A DNA stretch of 64,000 nt from Hungatella hathewayi (GTDB lineage: Bacteria; Bacillota; Clostridia; Lachnospirales; Lachnospiraceae): positions 888,501-952,500 of the forward strand of contig CP102274.1 in NCBI GenBank assembly GCA_025149285.1, read 5' to 3'. The translations under genes were made by a program, and so were the position numbers. Position 1 is the first letter of the stretch. Each line of letters opens with the position of its first letter. The notes beneath the pieces were generated by a model. It made no database searches, was not told the origin of the DNA, and was given only the letters and a program-made list of their open reading frames with translations. Shown in pieces: positions 8,653 through 17,397 of this stretch.

Positions 8653-9723
8653 ATGACAACAACAGCCCTAATCATGGCCGGCGGCCGAGGCGAACGCTTC
8701 TGGCCCAAAAGCCGCAAGAATTTACCAAAACAATTTTTATCTTTAACTGATGATGGAAAAACCATGATTCAGTTAACCGTAGAACGAATTTTACCATTAG
8801 TAAAGCTGAAAGATATCTTCATTGCAACGAACAAAGCATATCGGGAGCTGGTTCTGGAGCAGATTCCCGGACTTCCGGAAGAAAACATCCTCTGCGAACC
8901 GATTGGCCGCAATACGGCCCCATGCATTGGTCTGGGTGCTATCCATATAGCTCAGAAATACGATGATTCAATTATGTTTGTGCTGCCGTCTGATCACCTG
9001 ATCAAGTTTACGAATATGTTCTTAAAAACACTTGAGACCGGAGCTGATGTAGCAGAAAACAATACGAATCTTGTCACAATCGGCATCACTCCCGATTATC
9101 CGGAGACAGGATACGGCTACATAAAGTTCGACCCGCGCAGAACAGAGGGACAGGCCTATGCTGTAGAAAGATTTGTGGAAAAGCCGAGCCTCGAAGTTGC
9201 CAAAGAATATTTATCCACAGAAGAATATCTCTGGAACAGCGGCATGTTTATCTGGAAGGTCTCTTCTATATTAAAAAACATGCAGAAACTTATGCCTGAT
9301 ACATATGAGAGTCTGATAAAAATCAAAGAAGCAATCGGTACTCCACAGCAGGATTTCATTTTAGAAAAAGAGTTTCACAACATGCAGTCACAGTCTATTG
9401 ATTACGGAATTATGGAGAAGGCTGATAATATCTATATACTTCCCGGAACATTCGGTTGGGACGATGTAGGTTCCTGGCTGGCGGTGGAGCGCATTAAGAA
9501 AACGAATGAATTCGGCAATGCGGTTGCCGGCAATATCATTACGGTAAACACGCACAACTGCATTATCCAGGGTGACAAAAAGCTAATCGCCATCGTCGGG
9601 ATGGAAGATACCATTGTCGTAGATACAAAAGACGCCACTTTAATCTGCGCGAAAGACAGCGCCGGAGACATTAAAAAGGTGACGGAAAACTTAAAAATAT
9701 GCAACAGAAATGAATATATCTAA
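8653..9723 (+). CDS. manC: Mannose-1-phosphate guanylyltransferase
   Basis: Makes GDP-mannose from mannose-1-phosphate and GTP in the cytoplasm. The signature loop IMAGGRGERFWPKSR is at residues 7-21, followed by KNLPKQF; FVEKPS near 175 and the substrate-site WNSGMFIW (about 195) also match. At 356 residues it has only the nucleotidyltransferase domain, without the C-terminal phosphomannose isomerase domain of the long ManC/AlgA form. Start is ATG 8653 after GAGG at 8641. Base composition rises sharply here relative to the genes before it. It supplies Gmd and Rmd immediately downstream. Confidence 0.93.
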   Translation: MTTTALIMAGGRGERFWPKSRKNLPKQFLSLTDDGKTMIQLTVERILPLVKLKDIFIATNKAYRELVLEQIPGLPEENILCEPIGRNTAPCIGLGAIHIAQKYDDSIMFVLPSDHLIKFTNMFLKTLETGADVAENNTNLVTIGITPDYPETGYGYIKFDPRRTEGQAYAVERFVEKPSLEVAKEYLSTEEYLWNSGMFIWKVSSILKNMQKLMPDTYESLIKIKEAIGTPQQDFILEKEFHNMQSQSIDYGIMEKADNIYILPGTFGWDDVGSWLAVERIKKTNEFGNAVAGNIITVNTHNCIIQGDKKLIAIVGMEDTIVVDTKDATLICAKDSAGDIKKVTENLKICNRNEYI

Positions 9724-9804
9724 TTATAACTAATTACAGCTAACTATAGTCAATCACAACAAACTACAACCAACAAAAACCAACCAAAAGGAGAAACAGC
9801 AATC

Positions 9805-10839
9805 ATGAAAAACGTATTAATCACAGGAATCACAGGACAGGACGGCTCCTATCTCGCAGAATTATTATTAGAAAAAGGCTACAATGTCTATGGCCTCATG
9901 AGAAGAAAGAGTGTCGTAGACTACGGCAATGTAGAACATATCAAAGACAGAATTCATTTCATCTATGCGGACATGACGGATGTTGTTTCCTTGACCAACG
10001 CTATGAGAATTTCTCAGGCAGATGAGGTCTATAATCTGGCTGCCCAGTCATTCGTGGCTACCAGTTGGGAGCAGCCTATCGCTACGGCCGACATCGACGC
10101 GATCGGTGTCACCAATATGCTGGAGGCAATCCGCACAGTAAAACCGGAAGCCCATTTCTACCAGGCTTCTACCAGTGAAATGTTCGGTAAGGTTCAGGAA
10201 ATGCCGCAGACAGAAAAGACGCCATTCTATCCGCGAAGCCCCTACGGCGTGGCAAAAGTATACGGCCACTGGATTACAAAGAACTATCGAGAAAGCTATG
10301 ATATGTTTGCCTGCAGCGGCATTCTCTTCAATCATGAAAGCGAGCGCCGCGGCCTGGAATTTGTTACCAGAAAAATCACAGACGCCGTAGCCCGTATCAA
10401 GCTTGGTATTTTGGATCACGTAGAGCTTGGAAGCCTTGACGCCAAACGAGACTGGGGACATTCCAAAGATTATGTAAAAGCCATGTGGCTGATGCTGCAG
10501 CAGGATACGCCTGATGACTATGTGATAGCAACCAATGAGACGAGAACCGTCCGCGAATTTGTAGAAACGGCTTTCCGCTATGCAGGAATCGATGTGGAAT
10601 GGCATGGAAGCGGAATAACAGAAAACGGTATCGACAAGGCCACCGGAAAAACCATTGTAACTGTAAATCCTGAATTTTTCCGCCCTGCTGAGGTCGAAGT
10701 TCTTCTTGGAGATCCTTCAAAAGCAGAGGAGAAATTAGGCTGGAAACGCGAAATCACTTTCCAGGAACTGGTCAGGCGCATGGTTGAAAATGACCTTGCC
10801 ATTGTTGAAAAAGAAATCAAAATCTCAAATATAAAATAA
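9805..10839 (+). CDS. gmd: GDP-mannose 4,6-dehydratase
   Basis: Extended SDR enzyme converting GDP-mannose to GDP-4-keto-6-deoxymannose. The NADP-binding loop GITGQDGSYLAE begins at residue 8, the STSEMFG segment is at 122-128, and the catalytic pair is Y147/K151 in SPYGVAKVYGHW. LFNHESERRG, typical of Gmd, is present. Length 344 is standard. AAGGAG at 9789 sets ATG 9805. The 80-base spacer before it is made of degenerate AACTA/CAAC repeats with no promoter visible. Followed after 14 bases by the reductase, so product goes to GDP-D-rhamnose. Confidence 0.96.
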   Translation: MKNVLITGITGQDGSYLAELLLEKGYNVYGLMRRKSVVDYGNVEHIKDRIHFIYADMTDVVSLTNAMRISQADEVYNLAAQSFVATSWEQPIATADIDAIGVTNMLEAIRTVKPEAHFYQASTSEMFGKVQEMPQTEKTPFYPRSPYGVAKVYGHWITKNYRESYDMFACSGILFNHESERRGLEFVTRKITDAVARIKLGILDHVELGSLDAKRDWGHSKDYVKAMWLMLQQDTPDDYVIATNETRTVREFVETAFRYAGIDVEWHGSGITENGIDKATGKTIVTVNPEFFRPAEVEVLLGDPSKAEEKLGWKREITFQELVRRMVENDLAIVEKEIKISNIK

Positions 10840-10853
10840 ATAAGGAAACCTCT

Positions 10854-11792
10854 ATGAAGAAAGCATTGATTATCGGTGCGGCAGGCTTCGTAGGCGACTA
10901 TCTGATAGACCATATACAGAAAAACTGCATATGGTCTATTACCGTCACGAAGCTTCCGCAGGAAAATATTGTAAAAAAGGGAATCGAAATCCTGGATTTG
11001 AATCTTATGAAACCGGAGGAGATAATCACCATTTTGGATCGGGTTCAGCCTGATTATATCTTCCATCTGGCAGCTCAAAGCTCCGTGGCTCTGTCGTGGA
11101 AGAAGCCCGGATTGACGGTAGATATCAACATCAAAGGGACACTCAATCTCCTGGATGCCGTCAGAGAACTGCAAAAGAGGCCGCGCCTCCTCCTGATTGG
11201 CTCCGGGGAAGAATACGGCCATGTACTTGAAGAAGAAATACCAATCACAGAAGAGACATTAACCCGCCCGGGTAATATTTACGCGGCCACTAAGGCATGC
11301 CAGAACATGATTGGGAAGATATACTGTGATGCTTATCATATGGATATTATGAGCGTCAGGGCCTTTAATCATATTGGCCCAAATCAGGCACCGCTCTTTG
11401 TGGTCTCAGATTTTTGCAAACAAGCATCGGAAATTGAAAAAGGAATTCATGAACCTGTAATCCGAGTCGGTAATCTTACGGCCAGAAGAGACTTTACCGA
11501 TGTCCGAGATGTTGTTCGCGCGTATGTCATGCTTATGGAAAACGGACTTGCGGGTGAGACCTACAATGTTGGTTCCGGAACAGCCGTTTCAATTAAAAGT
11601 ATTCTGGATACCATTCTGCATATGGCACATTGCGAAATCGAAGTATCCGTCGATCCGGAAAAAATCCGCCCGGTCGACGTCCCGATTATAGAAGCCGACA
11701 TAAGCAAGCTTCAGGCTGTCACTGGCTGGAAGCCTGAGATTCCGCTTTCCCGCACATTAGCTGAAACACTGGATTACTGGAGGAGACAATGA
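10854..11792 (+). CDS. rmd: GDP-6-deoxy-D-mannose (GDP-D-rhamnose) reductase
   Basis: Extended SDR that reduces the keto group of GDP-4-keto-6-deoxymannose. NAD(P) loop GAAGFVGDYL at residues 8-17; catalytic Y143/K147 in IYAATKACQ; RAFNHIGPNQ and FVVSDF segments are typical of Rmd. 312 residues is normal. The alternative for this branch point would be GDP-fucose synthase, which has a different sequence and is not seen. Rmd plus Gmd predicts D-rhamnose, a sugar of A-band-type rhamnans and some Gram-positive S-layer glycans. Its stop overlaps the next ATG by four bases. Confidence 0.9.
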   Translation: MKKALIIGAAGFVGDYLIDHIQKNCIWSITVTKLPQENIVKKGIEILDLNLMKPEEIITILDRVQPDYIFHLAAQSSVALSWKKPGLTVDINIKGTLNLLDAVRELQKRPRLLLIGSGEEYGHVLEEEIPITEETLTRPGNIYAATKACQNMIGKIYCDAYHMDIMSVRAFNHIGPNQAPLFVVSDFCKQASEIEKGIHEPVIRVGNLTARRDFTDVRDVVRAYVMLMENGLAGETYNVGSGTAVSIKSILDTILHMAHCEIEVSVDPEKIRPVDVPIIEADISKLQAVTGWKPEIPLSRTLAETLDYWRRQ

Positions 11793-12646
11793 ATCGATTA
11801 AAAACAATAAGTCTTTCCATATTTGTCCTCATATCACTGCTGCTCTTAAGCGGCTGCGGATACCGTGCCGTACCTTCCCAATACGACCTTAAATTAAAAA
11901 CTAAGGTAAGTGAATTATCCTGCGAGAATGGCGGAAATCTGGCGAAGCTTGAAATCACGATAGACAGCCGGAGATATCAGGACCTGACCTCAGACAACAA
12001 TATATTTCTGGCATATCATCTGCTGGACACAGCTGGGGAGGTACTTGTACAGGATGGAATCCGTACTTCTCTCATCCCTGTCAAAGCCCGCGGAATTAAA
12101 AATGAAATCTGGGAAGTACTGGTTCCATTGGAAGAGGGCGATTACATCGTAGAAGCAGATCTGGTAGAGGAAGGTGTAACCTGGTTTTCAGCTCAGGGGA
12201 TGGAAACTCTAAAAATTCCTTTAACCGTGCAGAATACTGTAATTCCGGATTACTCCGGCATCATATTGACAATGGATTCAACTGTTGCCAATTCGGCTGA
12301 TGCTAATTCAGCTACCGATGCCGTTTCTGCAGATATACATTCACCAATCACAGTCACCATCCGGAACAACTCCGGAATTGCTTTATGCAGCAGCGGTTAC
12401 GAGGCCACACAGCTGTCTTATCTTATAAAAGACAAGAAAGGAACCGTCCTGGCGGAAGGGGAACGAGTAAAACTCCCTGAGAATCTGGCTTCCGGTCAAA
12501 CCGGTGAATTAACATTTACTCCCCAGGCGGAGCTTCTCAGCACCCCGGGGGATTATATGATTGAAATAGATCTGCTCAGAGAAGGAACCGCCTGGTTCAA
12601 AGACTTGGGATTAATCCCACTTCAAATCCCAGTGACAATAAAATAA
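11789..12646 (+). CDS. Lipoprotein with a duplicated beta-rich domain
   Basis: 285 residues with a lipoprotein signal (SLLLLSGC, Cys23). Mature part is two related domains of about 100 residues. Each ends in the same pattern: DLVEEGVTWFSAQG (about 130-143) and DLLREGTAWFKDLG (about 258-271), followed by short strands with I/L-P-V/L-T. A segment of this kind occurs at the end of Ig-like domains in some surface-glycan proteins. It overlaps rmd by ATGA, so it is translationally coupled to sugar-nucleotide genes. It might bind the exported glycan at the outer membrane face; function is inference. An Ala/Asn/Ser-rich linker (about 165-185) joins the halves. Confidence 0.75.
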   Translation: MNRLKTISLSIFVLISLLLLSGCGYRAVPSQYDLKLKTKVSELSCENGGNLAKLEITIDSRRYQDLTSDNNIFLAYHLLDTAGEVLVQDGIRTSLIPVKARGIKNEIWEVLVPLEEGDYIVEADLVEEGVTWFSAQGMETLKIPLTVQNTVIPDYSGIILTMDSTVANSADANSATDAVSADIHSPITVTIRNNSGIALCSSGYEATQLSYLIKDKKGTVLAEGERVKLPENLASGQTGELTFTPQAELLSTPGDYMIEIDLLREGTAWFKDLGLIPLQIPVTIK

Positions 12647-12648
12647 AC

Positions 12649-14388
12649 ATGAAAATGGAGAATCAAAAAATGGAATCAGAAGTACTTTCACGATGGAATA
12701 AATGGAACCAGGAGGTCCTGGAGGACCCGGATTTAATAGATGAGCTTAAGAGTATTCAACAGAATGACAGAGAACTGGAAGATCATTTTTACCGTGATCT
12801 GGAATTCGGTACCGGAGGTCTGCGAGGTATCATTGGCGTCGGTACCAACCGCATGAATATCTATACTGTCGGGAAGGCAACTCAGGGCTATGCCAATTAC
12901 CTCAATCAAAAATGTTCATGTCCCTCTGTTGCCATAGCCTATGACAGCCGGATTAAATCAGACGTATTTGCCCGGCGCGCAGCGTGCATACTGGCTGCTA
13001 ATGGCATTAAGGTTCATTTATATCAGGAATTGATGCCCACTCCCTCCCTTTCTTTTGCTGTACGGTATTTAGAATGTTCAGGCGGAATCGTGATAACTGC
13101 CAGCCATAATCCCGCGAAATACAATGGATATAAGGTATACGGCAGTGACGGCGGCCAGATTACTACAGAAACCGCCAACAGTATTTTAAATGAAATCAAT
13201 AATATCGATCCATTTAGTGATGTTAAATACATGGATTTTGATGCGGCATTATCTCAGAAGCTTATTGTTTACATTGAAGAAAAGACCGTAACCGCATATA
13301 TCGAAGCCGTTTCCACACAGGCGCTGTGCGGTGATGAGATTAATAAAAATATATCTGTTATCTACACTCCGCTTAACGGTTCTGGGCTTCATTGTGTCAT
13401 GAGAACATTAAAGGAGAATGGATTTACCAATATCGCTGTTGTAAAGGAACAGGAACAGCCAGATGGCAATTTCCCCACCTGTCCCTACCCCAATCCTGAA
13501 ATGAAGGAAGCTCTGGCATTAGGAATTCAATACGCCTCACAGCTCGGCAGCGAATTATTGCTGGCTACCGATCCCGACTGTGATCGTGTAGGCACCGCAG
13601 TCAAGTCAGCAGATGGATATGAATTGTTAAGCGGCAATGAAATGGGCCTGCTTCTGTTTGACTATATATGCAGGCGCAGAATTGCACTGGGGAAAATGCC
13701 CCATAATCCAATCCTGGTTAAGACGATTGTTACTACGGATTTGGCAAAACTCATTGCTGCTGACTATGGGGTGGAAGTCATTGACGTTCTTACCGGTTTT
13801 AAATTTATCGGAGAACAGATCGGTCTTCTTGAGGAAAAGGGTGAGGCGGAGCGATACATCTTCGGTTTTGAAGAAAGCTATGGTTATCTTTCCGGAGGAT
13901 TTGTCAGGGACAAGGATGGCGTCAATGCCTCGCTCCTGATCTGTGAAATGTTTGCATATTACAAATCCCATGGACAGACTTTGCTGGAAGTTCTGGATGC
14001 CTTATACAAAAAGTACGGCTACTGCCTGAATACCTTGAGAAGCTATACATTTGAAGGCGCCGAAGGATTTGATACCATGACAAAAATCATGGAAAATTTC
14101 CGTACTGCAGCTCCAACAGCCATCGCAGGAAAGGCTATTACAGCAATTAGTGACTACAAAACTTCCGTGACATCGAATACCGATGGAAGTAAGACTATCA
14201 TAAATCTCCCGCAGTCAAATGTCATGAAATTCTTGTTGGAGGGAAACACCTCCGTAGTGATACGGCCTTCCGGTACAGAACCTAAATTAAAATTTTACAT
14301 ATCTGTCAGTGCTGCAAGTCGCAGGGAAGCCGAACTTGCCGAGGTTGCCATTGCTTCAGAAATGGAAAAAACCTATTTCAGAAAATAG
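12649..14388 (+). CDS. Phosphoglucomutase/phosphomannomutase
   Basis: Alpha-D-phosphohexomutase that interconverts hexose-6- and hexose-1-phosphate and would supply mannose-1-phosphate to ManC. The phosphoserine loop is TASHNPAKYNGYKVY with Ser152; the metal loop is DPDCDRVG; the sugar loop is FEESYGYLSG; the phosphate-binding loop near the C-terminus is RPSGTEPKLKFY. 579 residues is the PgcA-like long form. ATG 12649 has little Shine-Dalgarno; ATG 12670 after GGAGAA is a reasonable alternative. Last gene of the plus-strand operon. Mannose versus glucose specificity cannot be told. Confidence 0.92.
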   Translation: MKMENQKMESEVLSRWNKWNQEVLEDPDLIDELKSIQQNDRELEDHFYRDLEFGTGGLRGIIGVGTNRMNIYTVGKATQGYANYLNQKCSCPSVAIAYDSRIKSDVFARRAACILAANGIKVHLYQELMPTPSLSFAVRYLECSGGIVITASHNPAKYNGYKVYGSDGGQITTETANSILNEINNIDPFSDVKYMDFDAALSQKLIVYIEEKTVTAYIEAVSTQALCGDEINKNISVIYTPLNGSGLHCVMRTLKENGFTNIAVVKEQEQPDGNFPTCPYPNPEMKEALALGIQYASQLGSELLLATDPDCDRVGTAVKSADGYELLSGNEMGLLLFDYICRRRIALGKMPHNPILVKTIVTTDLAKLIAADYGVEVIDVLTGFKFIGEQIGLLEEKGEAERYIFGFEESYGYLSGGFVRDKDGVNASLLICEMFAYYKSHGQTLLEVLDALYKKYGYCLNTLRSYTFEGAEGFDTMTKIMENFRTAAPTAIAGKAITAISDYKTSVTSNTDGSKTIINLPQSNVMKFLLEGNTSVVIRPSGTEPKLKFYISVSAASRREAELAEVAIASEMEKTYFRK

Positions 14389-14421
14389 AAAAATCCGCAG
14401 AACCGTCTCCCCTGGCTTATT

Positions 14422-14463
14422 GTAAGCGCCAAGTGTTAAGGTATCCCAACACTTGGCGCTTAC
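14422..14463. repeat. Perfect 16-bp inverted repeat resembling IS66 ends
   Basis: Two 16-base arms (GTAAGCGCCAAGTGTT at 14422-14437 and its complement at 14448-14463) are separated by 10 bases. GTAAGCG is the usual tip of IS66-family terminal repeats, so this looks like two IS66 ends brought together with the interior lost. It lies 33 bases after the phosphohexomutase stop and could fold as a hairpin, but no T-tract follows. Confidence 0.75.
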
Positions 14464-14789
14464 GAAGAACGTTTCAGTATCGTCATTCTGGTCAACATAA
14501 GATGAAGTTCTTCAGGAGAGATTGTTGCGGCTTCTTCCTGACTTCTCGGCCATCGGAGGCGTCCAGCTTCGATCCATTTATAAAGCAGGCAGAACCCATC
14601 GCCTTCCCAGACCAGGCCTTTGAATCGTTCAGTGTGGCATCCGCAGAAAAGAAACAGGATCTCCTTTTGAAAAGGATCCAGATGGAACTGTTCCTTTAAT
14701 AACGTCGCCAATCCATCAATTCCTTTGCGAAGATCACATTTTCCGCAGTAGATATAGATGGCCCGAAAGCCGGTGGTCTCAGAAAGCAC
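14460..14789 (-). CDS. tnpB: IS66-family accessory protein TnpB (remnant element)
   Basis: 109-residue protein matching IS66 TnpB (Orf2): GFRAIYIYCGKCDLRKGIDG at the start, ILFLFCGCHTERFKGLVWEG in the middle and the WPRSQEEAATISPEEL ending. GTG 14789 follows AGAGGTGA. Its stop merges with the inverted repeat at 14463 and no TnpC (the large transposase) follows, so the element cannot move by itself. Overlaps the end of the broken tnpA. The reading frame is intact, but function is unlikely. Confidence 0.85.
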   Translation of the reverse strand: MLSETTGFRAIYIYCGKCDLRKGIDGLATLLKEQFHLDPFQKEILFLFCGCHTERFKGLVWEGDGFCLLYKWIEAGRLRWPRSQEEAATISPEELHLMLTRMTILKRSS

Positions 14790-15134
14790 GGAACATCACC
14801 TCTTTCAGAAAGGAAAGGGTGTGATCCGGAGCATCGCTGCTTACTTCCACAACTGTGTCACCATGTCGGAGGCGAATCGCTAATTCGGAGCCGGAACAGC
14901 AGAAGCAACTGGTATCTGAGCAAAGGTTCCGGAAACAGGAGAATTGTTTTTGATGGAATTCGGTGTTTCTCAAACATCAAGTGCTATTTTTCTCAGTCGG
15001 TTTAATCGATAATAATACACGGACTCCTGGATCGCGTTGGCAGCACACCATTCTTTGACGGTCAGGCCACTATCGTTACGCTGTTTAACCATTGCAGGCC
15101 AGCTTGCCGCACGAACCTGCATTGCTTCATTCAT
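14779..15134 (-). pseudogene. tnpA: IS66-family TnpA, broken
   Basis: Starts at ATG 15134 after GGAAGGGG with QVRAASWPAMVKQRNDSGLT and KEWCAANAIQESVYYYRL, typical of IS66 TnpA. The frame hits TGA at about 14970-14972 after RKIALDV; translation can be followed past the stop (GTFAQIPVASAVPAPN) and then needs a one-base shift near 14885 to reach the conserved C-terminus SELAIRLRHGDTVVEVSSDA. One stop plus one frameshift make it a pseudogene. An 11-bp inverted repeat (15159-15169 / 15181-15191) lies just upstream. Confidence 0.82.
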
Positions 15135-15242
15135 ACTTGAGATCCCCTTCCGAAACCCAGAAAACTCCAATCAAAGTTTCTGGAGTTTTCTAAGTGGATT
15201 TGATGAGATCATTATCGTATAAAATCAGTTGCAAGTCATCCC

Positions 15243-15800
15243 ACGGATTATGGTGCATTTACACTTGGGCGCGGCGAGGTGCAGAATGTTTCCATTTTTG
15301 TGGTCATCTGGGGCAGTGAGGATGGATGCTGGGAAATCATCGGTGCAGCTGAGGGTATGAATGAAGACAAAGAGTCCTGGCGGGCTTAACGATGTGCAAC
15401 TCATCATAGGCAATAAAAACTTCGGCATGTTGGAAACCATACCGGAGGTATTCCCGGCTGCCCTCTATCAGCGGTGTATCGTCCACTTTAACCGCAGCAT
15501 CTTCTCTGTTACACCACGGAACAGGATAAAATGGTAGCCATGATATTGAAAGCCACTCACTCACAGGAAAGTAAGGAGGTAGCCCATGACAAAGCCCACT
15601 TGTTGATGAAAAGCTCCGGGAAATGAAACGCTCTTCCGTTGTCAAGAAACTGGAAGATAACATTGAATACGAAAGCAATTGGTGCATTCCCTGATGGACA
15701 GAGTGCCCTAATACTTGTATGCGCCAGACTCCGTCATGTCGCCGGAACCTAGTGGGGAACAAAACGCTATATGAACAAGGATTATATCCGCGGAATGGAG
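15243..15800 (+). pseudogene. IS256-family (mutator-type) transposase remnant
   Basis: Plus-strand fragments in different frames line up with IS256-family transposases. EIIGAAEGMNEDKESW lies at about 15330-15385; PEVFPAALYQRCIVHF at about 15448-15495; MILKATHSQESKEVAHDKAH at about 15541-15605; GAFPDGQSALILVCARLRHV at about 15680-15740, followed by WGTKRYM. Several frameshifts, stops and internal deletions separate them, and the N-terminus is missing. Decayed insertion sequence in the gap between the two converging glycan operons. Confidence 0.75.
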
Positions 15801-15925
15801 ACCTATGCAGGTTCAGATGACATAGCCGAATGACTGCTGGCTGCCAGACGGTAAAACTTAAATTTAAAAAAATTCTTGACACTATTTAATGATACGTCAT
15901 AGACGTTTACGTTCTATTATTTCTA

Positions 15926-16252
15926 TCATACAGCAATAATAATACTCCCCAAAAGGATTAAAACAATCCCTATAATTTTTTTTTGTGTAATACCTTCTTT
16001 CAAAAAGCAATAGGACAATCCGAACGTCCAAATATATGTAATCGAAGTTAAAGGAAGTACCACAGAATAATCCAAGAACTTCAAAATGTAGATATTCAAT
16101 ATTGCAGATAACAGATATAAAAAACCACCTAAATAAAATGCTGGCGTTATAACTAATATTTTTAATTTTTTTGCGTCTGATGCTTTTTTTAAATAGAAGC
16201 TTCCACAGGCACCTAAAATAGTCATGATAATTAAAACGATATAATACTTCAT
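15926..16252 (-). CDS. SMR/EamA-type small membrane protein, ArnF-like flippase subunit
   Basis: 108 residues, four hydrophobic helices, from the small-multidrug-resistance/DMT group. It starts ATG 16252 inside the end of the paired gene (ATGA overlap), with a strong AGGAGGTG ribosome site 16258-16265. Paired SMR-like proteins next to polyprenyl-phosphate glycosyltransferases are the ArnE/ArnF arrangement, where the heterodimer flips an undecaprenyl-phosphate sugar outward. The context (two GT2 enzymes and a GT-C-like protein in the same operon) fits that role better than drug efflux. Last gene of the minus operon. Confidence 0.78.
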   Translation of the reverse strand: MKYYIVLIIMTILGACGSFYLKKASDAKKLKILVITPAFYLGGFLYLLSAILNIYILKFLDYSVVLPLTSITYIWTFGLSYCFLKEGITQKKIIGIVLILLGSIIIAV

Positions 16253-16590
16253 GACTCATCACCTCCTGCAATTAATATAACTCCAGAGATGATAATCAAA
16301 ACTCCAATACATTTGAGCAGAGTAATAGTTTCTTTCAGGACAAAGGCTGAAAGAACGATACTAAAAACATAATTTAGGCTTAATATTGGCTGTAAAACAG
16401 ATAAGCTGCCAAAGCGATAAGCTACTATCATAACAAGTGCGCCAACTCCATACAATAGGAAACCAACAAAAAGGAACGAGATTTGCCCTCCGGTAGAAAG
16501 TTTCCATAAAAGTTGCCCTAGACAAACGCAGACTGATGAACAACACATGAGGAGTATTCCAGTTTTATTTTTTTTTAATGATTCTATCAT
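16249..16590 (-). CDS. SMR/EamA-type small membrane protein, ArnE-like flippase subunit
   Basis: 113 residues with four predicted helices, related to but clearly different from the downstream partner. It ends ILIAGGDES, and those codons carry the partner's ribosome site. A conserved glutamate sits in VLKETIT before the last helix. Nine bases separate it from the GT2 gene upstream. Predicted to form a heterodimeric flippase for the polyprenyl-phosphate sugar made by the adjacent GT2; this is inference from family and context. Confidence 0.78.
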   Translation of the reverse strand: MIESLKKNKTGILLMCCSSVCVCLGQLLWKLSTGGQISFLFVGFLLYGVGALVMIVAYRFGSLSVLQPILSLNYVFSIVLSAFVLKETITLLKCIGVLIIISGVILIAGGDES

Positions 16591-16599
16591 AGCAGGCTC

Positions 16600-17397
16600 T
16601 CACTTTTGTGGATTATATTTTCCAAGCATATTAGAAAATAGTATTTTTAGCAGTTCAGAATTTCCTTTTAAAAAACTAATTTTAGTGGGGACTTTTCCTT
16701 TTATAGGGTAAGCTCGTGTCACTGGCACTTCACATACACGCAATCCTATCTGAGATGCTCTGGTCGACAAATATGCAAGTAACTCATATGTATTGAAAAT
16801 ATCCCGTAGTGGTTGTACCTTGGGATTGGTTAAATAATTCCTTGAATGTCCGCGAAATGCATTGGTAGTATCGGTAAAGTGATGGTGGGCTGTTAGTGAA
16901 ATAACCGGAGCATGAAGCAAACGTACCGATAAATATCGAAGAAAAGGGGTATTAATTGCCTTGCCCCCTTTGATAAAACGTGATCCCTGAATAAAATCAT
17001 AGCCAGCTTCTAATTTTTCTATAAATTTAGGTACATCCTCAATACTGTCTTTGTTATTTCCGTCTATAGTGATAACGCCTTTATAGCCTCGTTCCAGTGC
17101 CCACCAGATCCCCATACGCAGTTGTGCCCCCTGTTTGCCCGGCCCTTTCTTAATGAGCAGAGTATTGACACCAAATGCTTCCAGTAAGGTACTGTCTGTA
17201 GATCCATCAATTGATCCGCCATCACAGATAATAATATCGGCAATCGTATCAATCTTATATTTTCTGGCCCGTTTCAACTCATCATGTATTCTTCGGCCTT
17301 CATTAATAATAGGGATGCATATACAATAGCTTGATCTTTTTTGCACAAATTCCTCGGAAACAAAATTGGGTACACCCGGTATACTGTTATATATCAT
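16600..17397 (-). CDS. GT2 polyprenyl-phosphate glycosyltransferase, DPM1-like
   Basis: 265-residue GT2 enzyme. ICIPIINEGRRI opens the nucleotide-binding fold, DIIICDGGSIDGS follows, ITIDGNNKDSIED holds the metal/DxD position and FIQGSRFIKGG is the DPM1-type segment. No membrane helices at the C-terminus. It overlaps the isomerase gene by 11 bases and has AAAGAGG before ATG 17397. Predicted to charge undecaprenyl phosphate with a sugar that the two SMR-like subunits downstream flip. Sugar identity unknown. Confidence 0.85.
   Translation of the reverse strand: MIYNSIPGVPNFVSEEFVQKRSSYCICIPIINEGRRIHDELKRARKYKIDTIADIIICDGGSIDGSTDSTLLEAFGVNTLLIKKGPGKQGAQLRMGIWWALERGYKGVITIDGNNKDSIEDVPKFIEKLEAGYDFIQGSRFIKGGKAINTPFLRYLSVRLLHAPVISLTAHHHFTDTTNAFRGHSRNYLTNPKVQPLRDIFNTYELLAYLSTRASQIGLRVCEVPVTRAYPIKGKVPTKISFLKGNSELLKILFSNMLGKYNPQK

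Noticed and set aside
10048-10605. 185-residue minus-strand frame
   Set aside because: Shadow of gmd; no ribosome site and no domain.
15337-15882. 181-residue minus-strand frame
   Set aside because: The opposite strand holds ordered fragments of an IS256-family transposase, which explains the sequence better.
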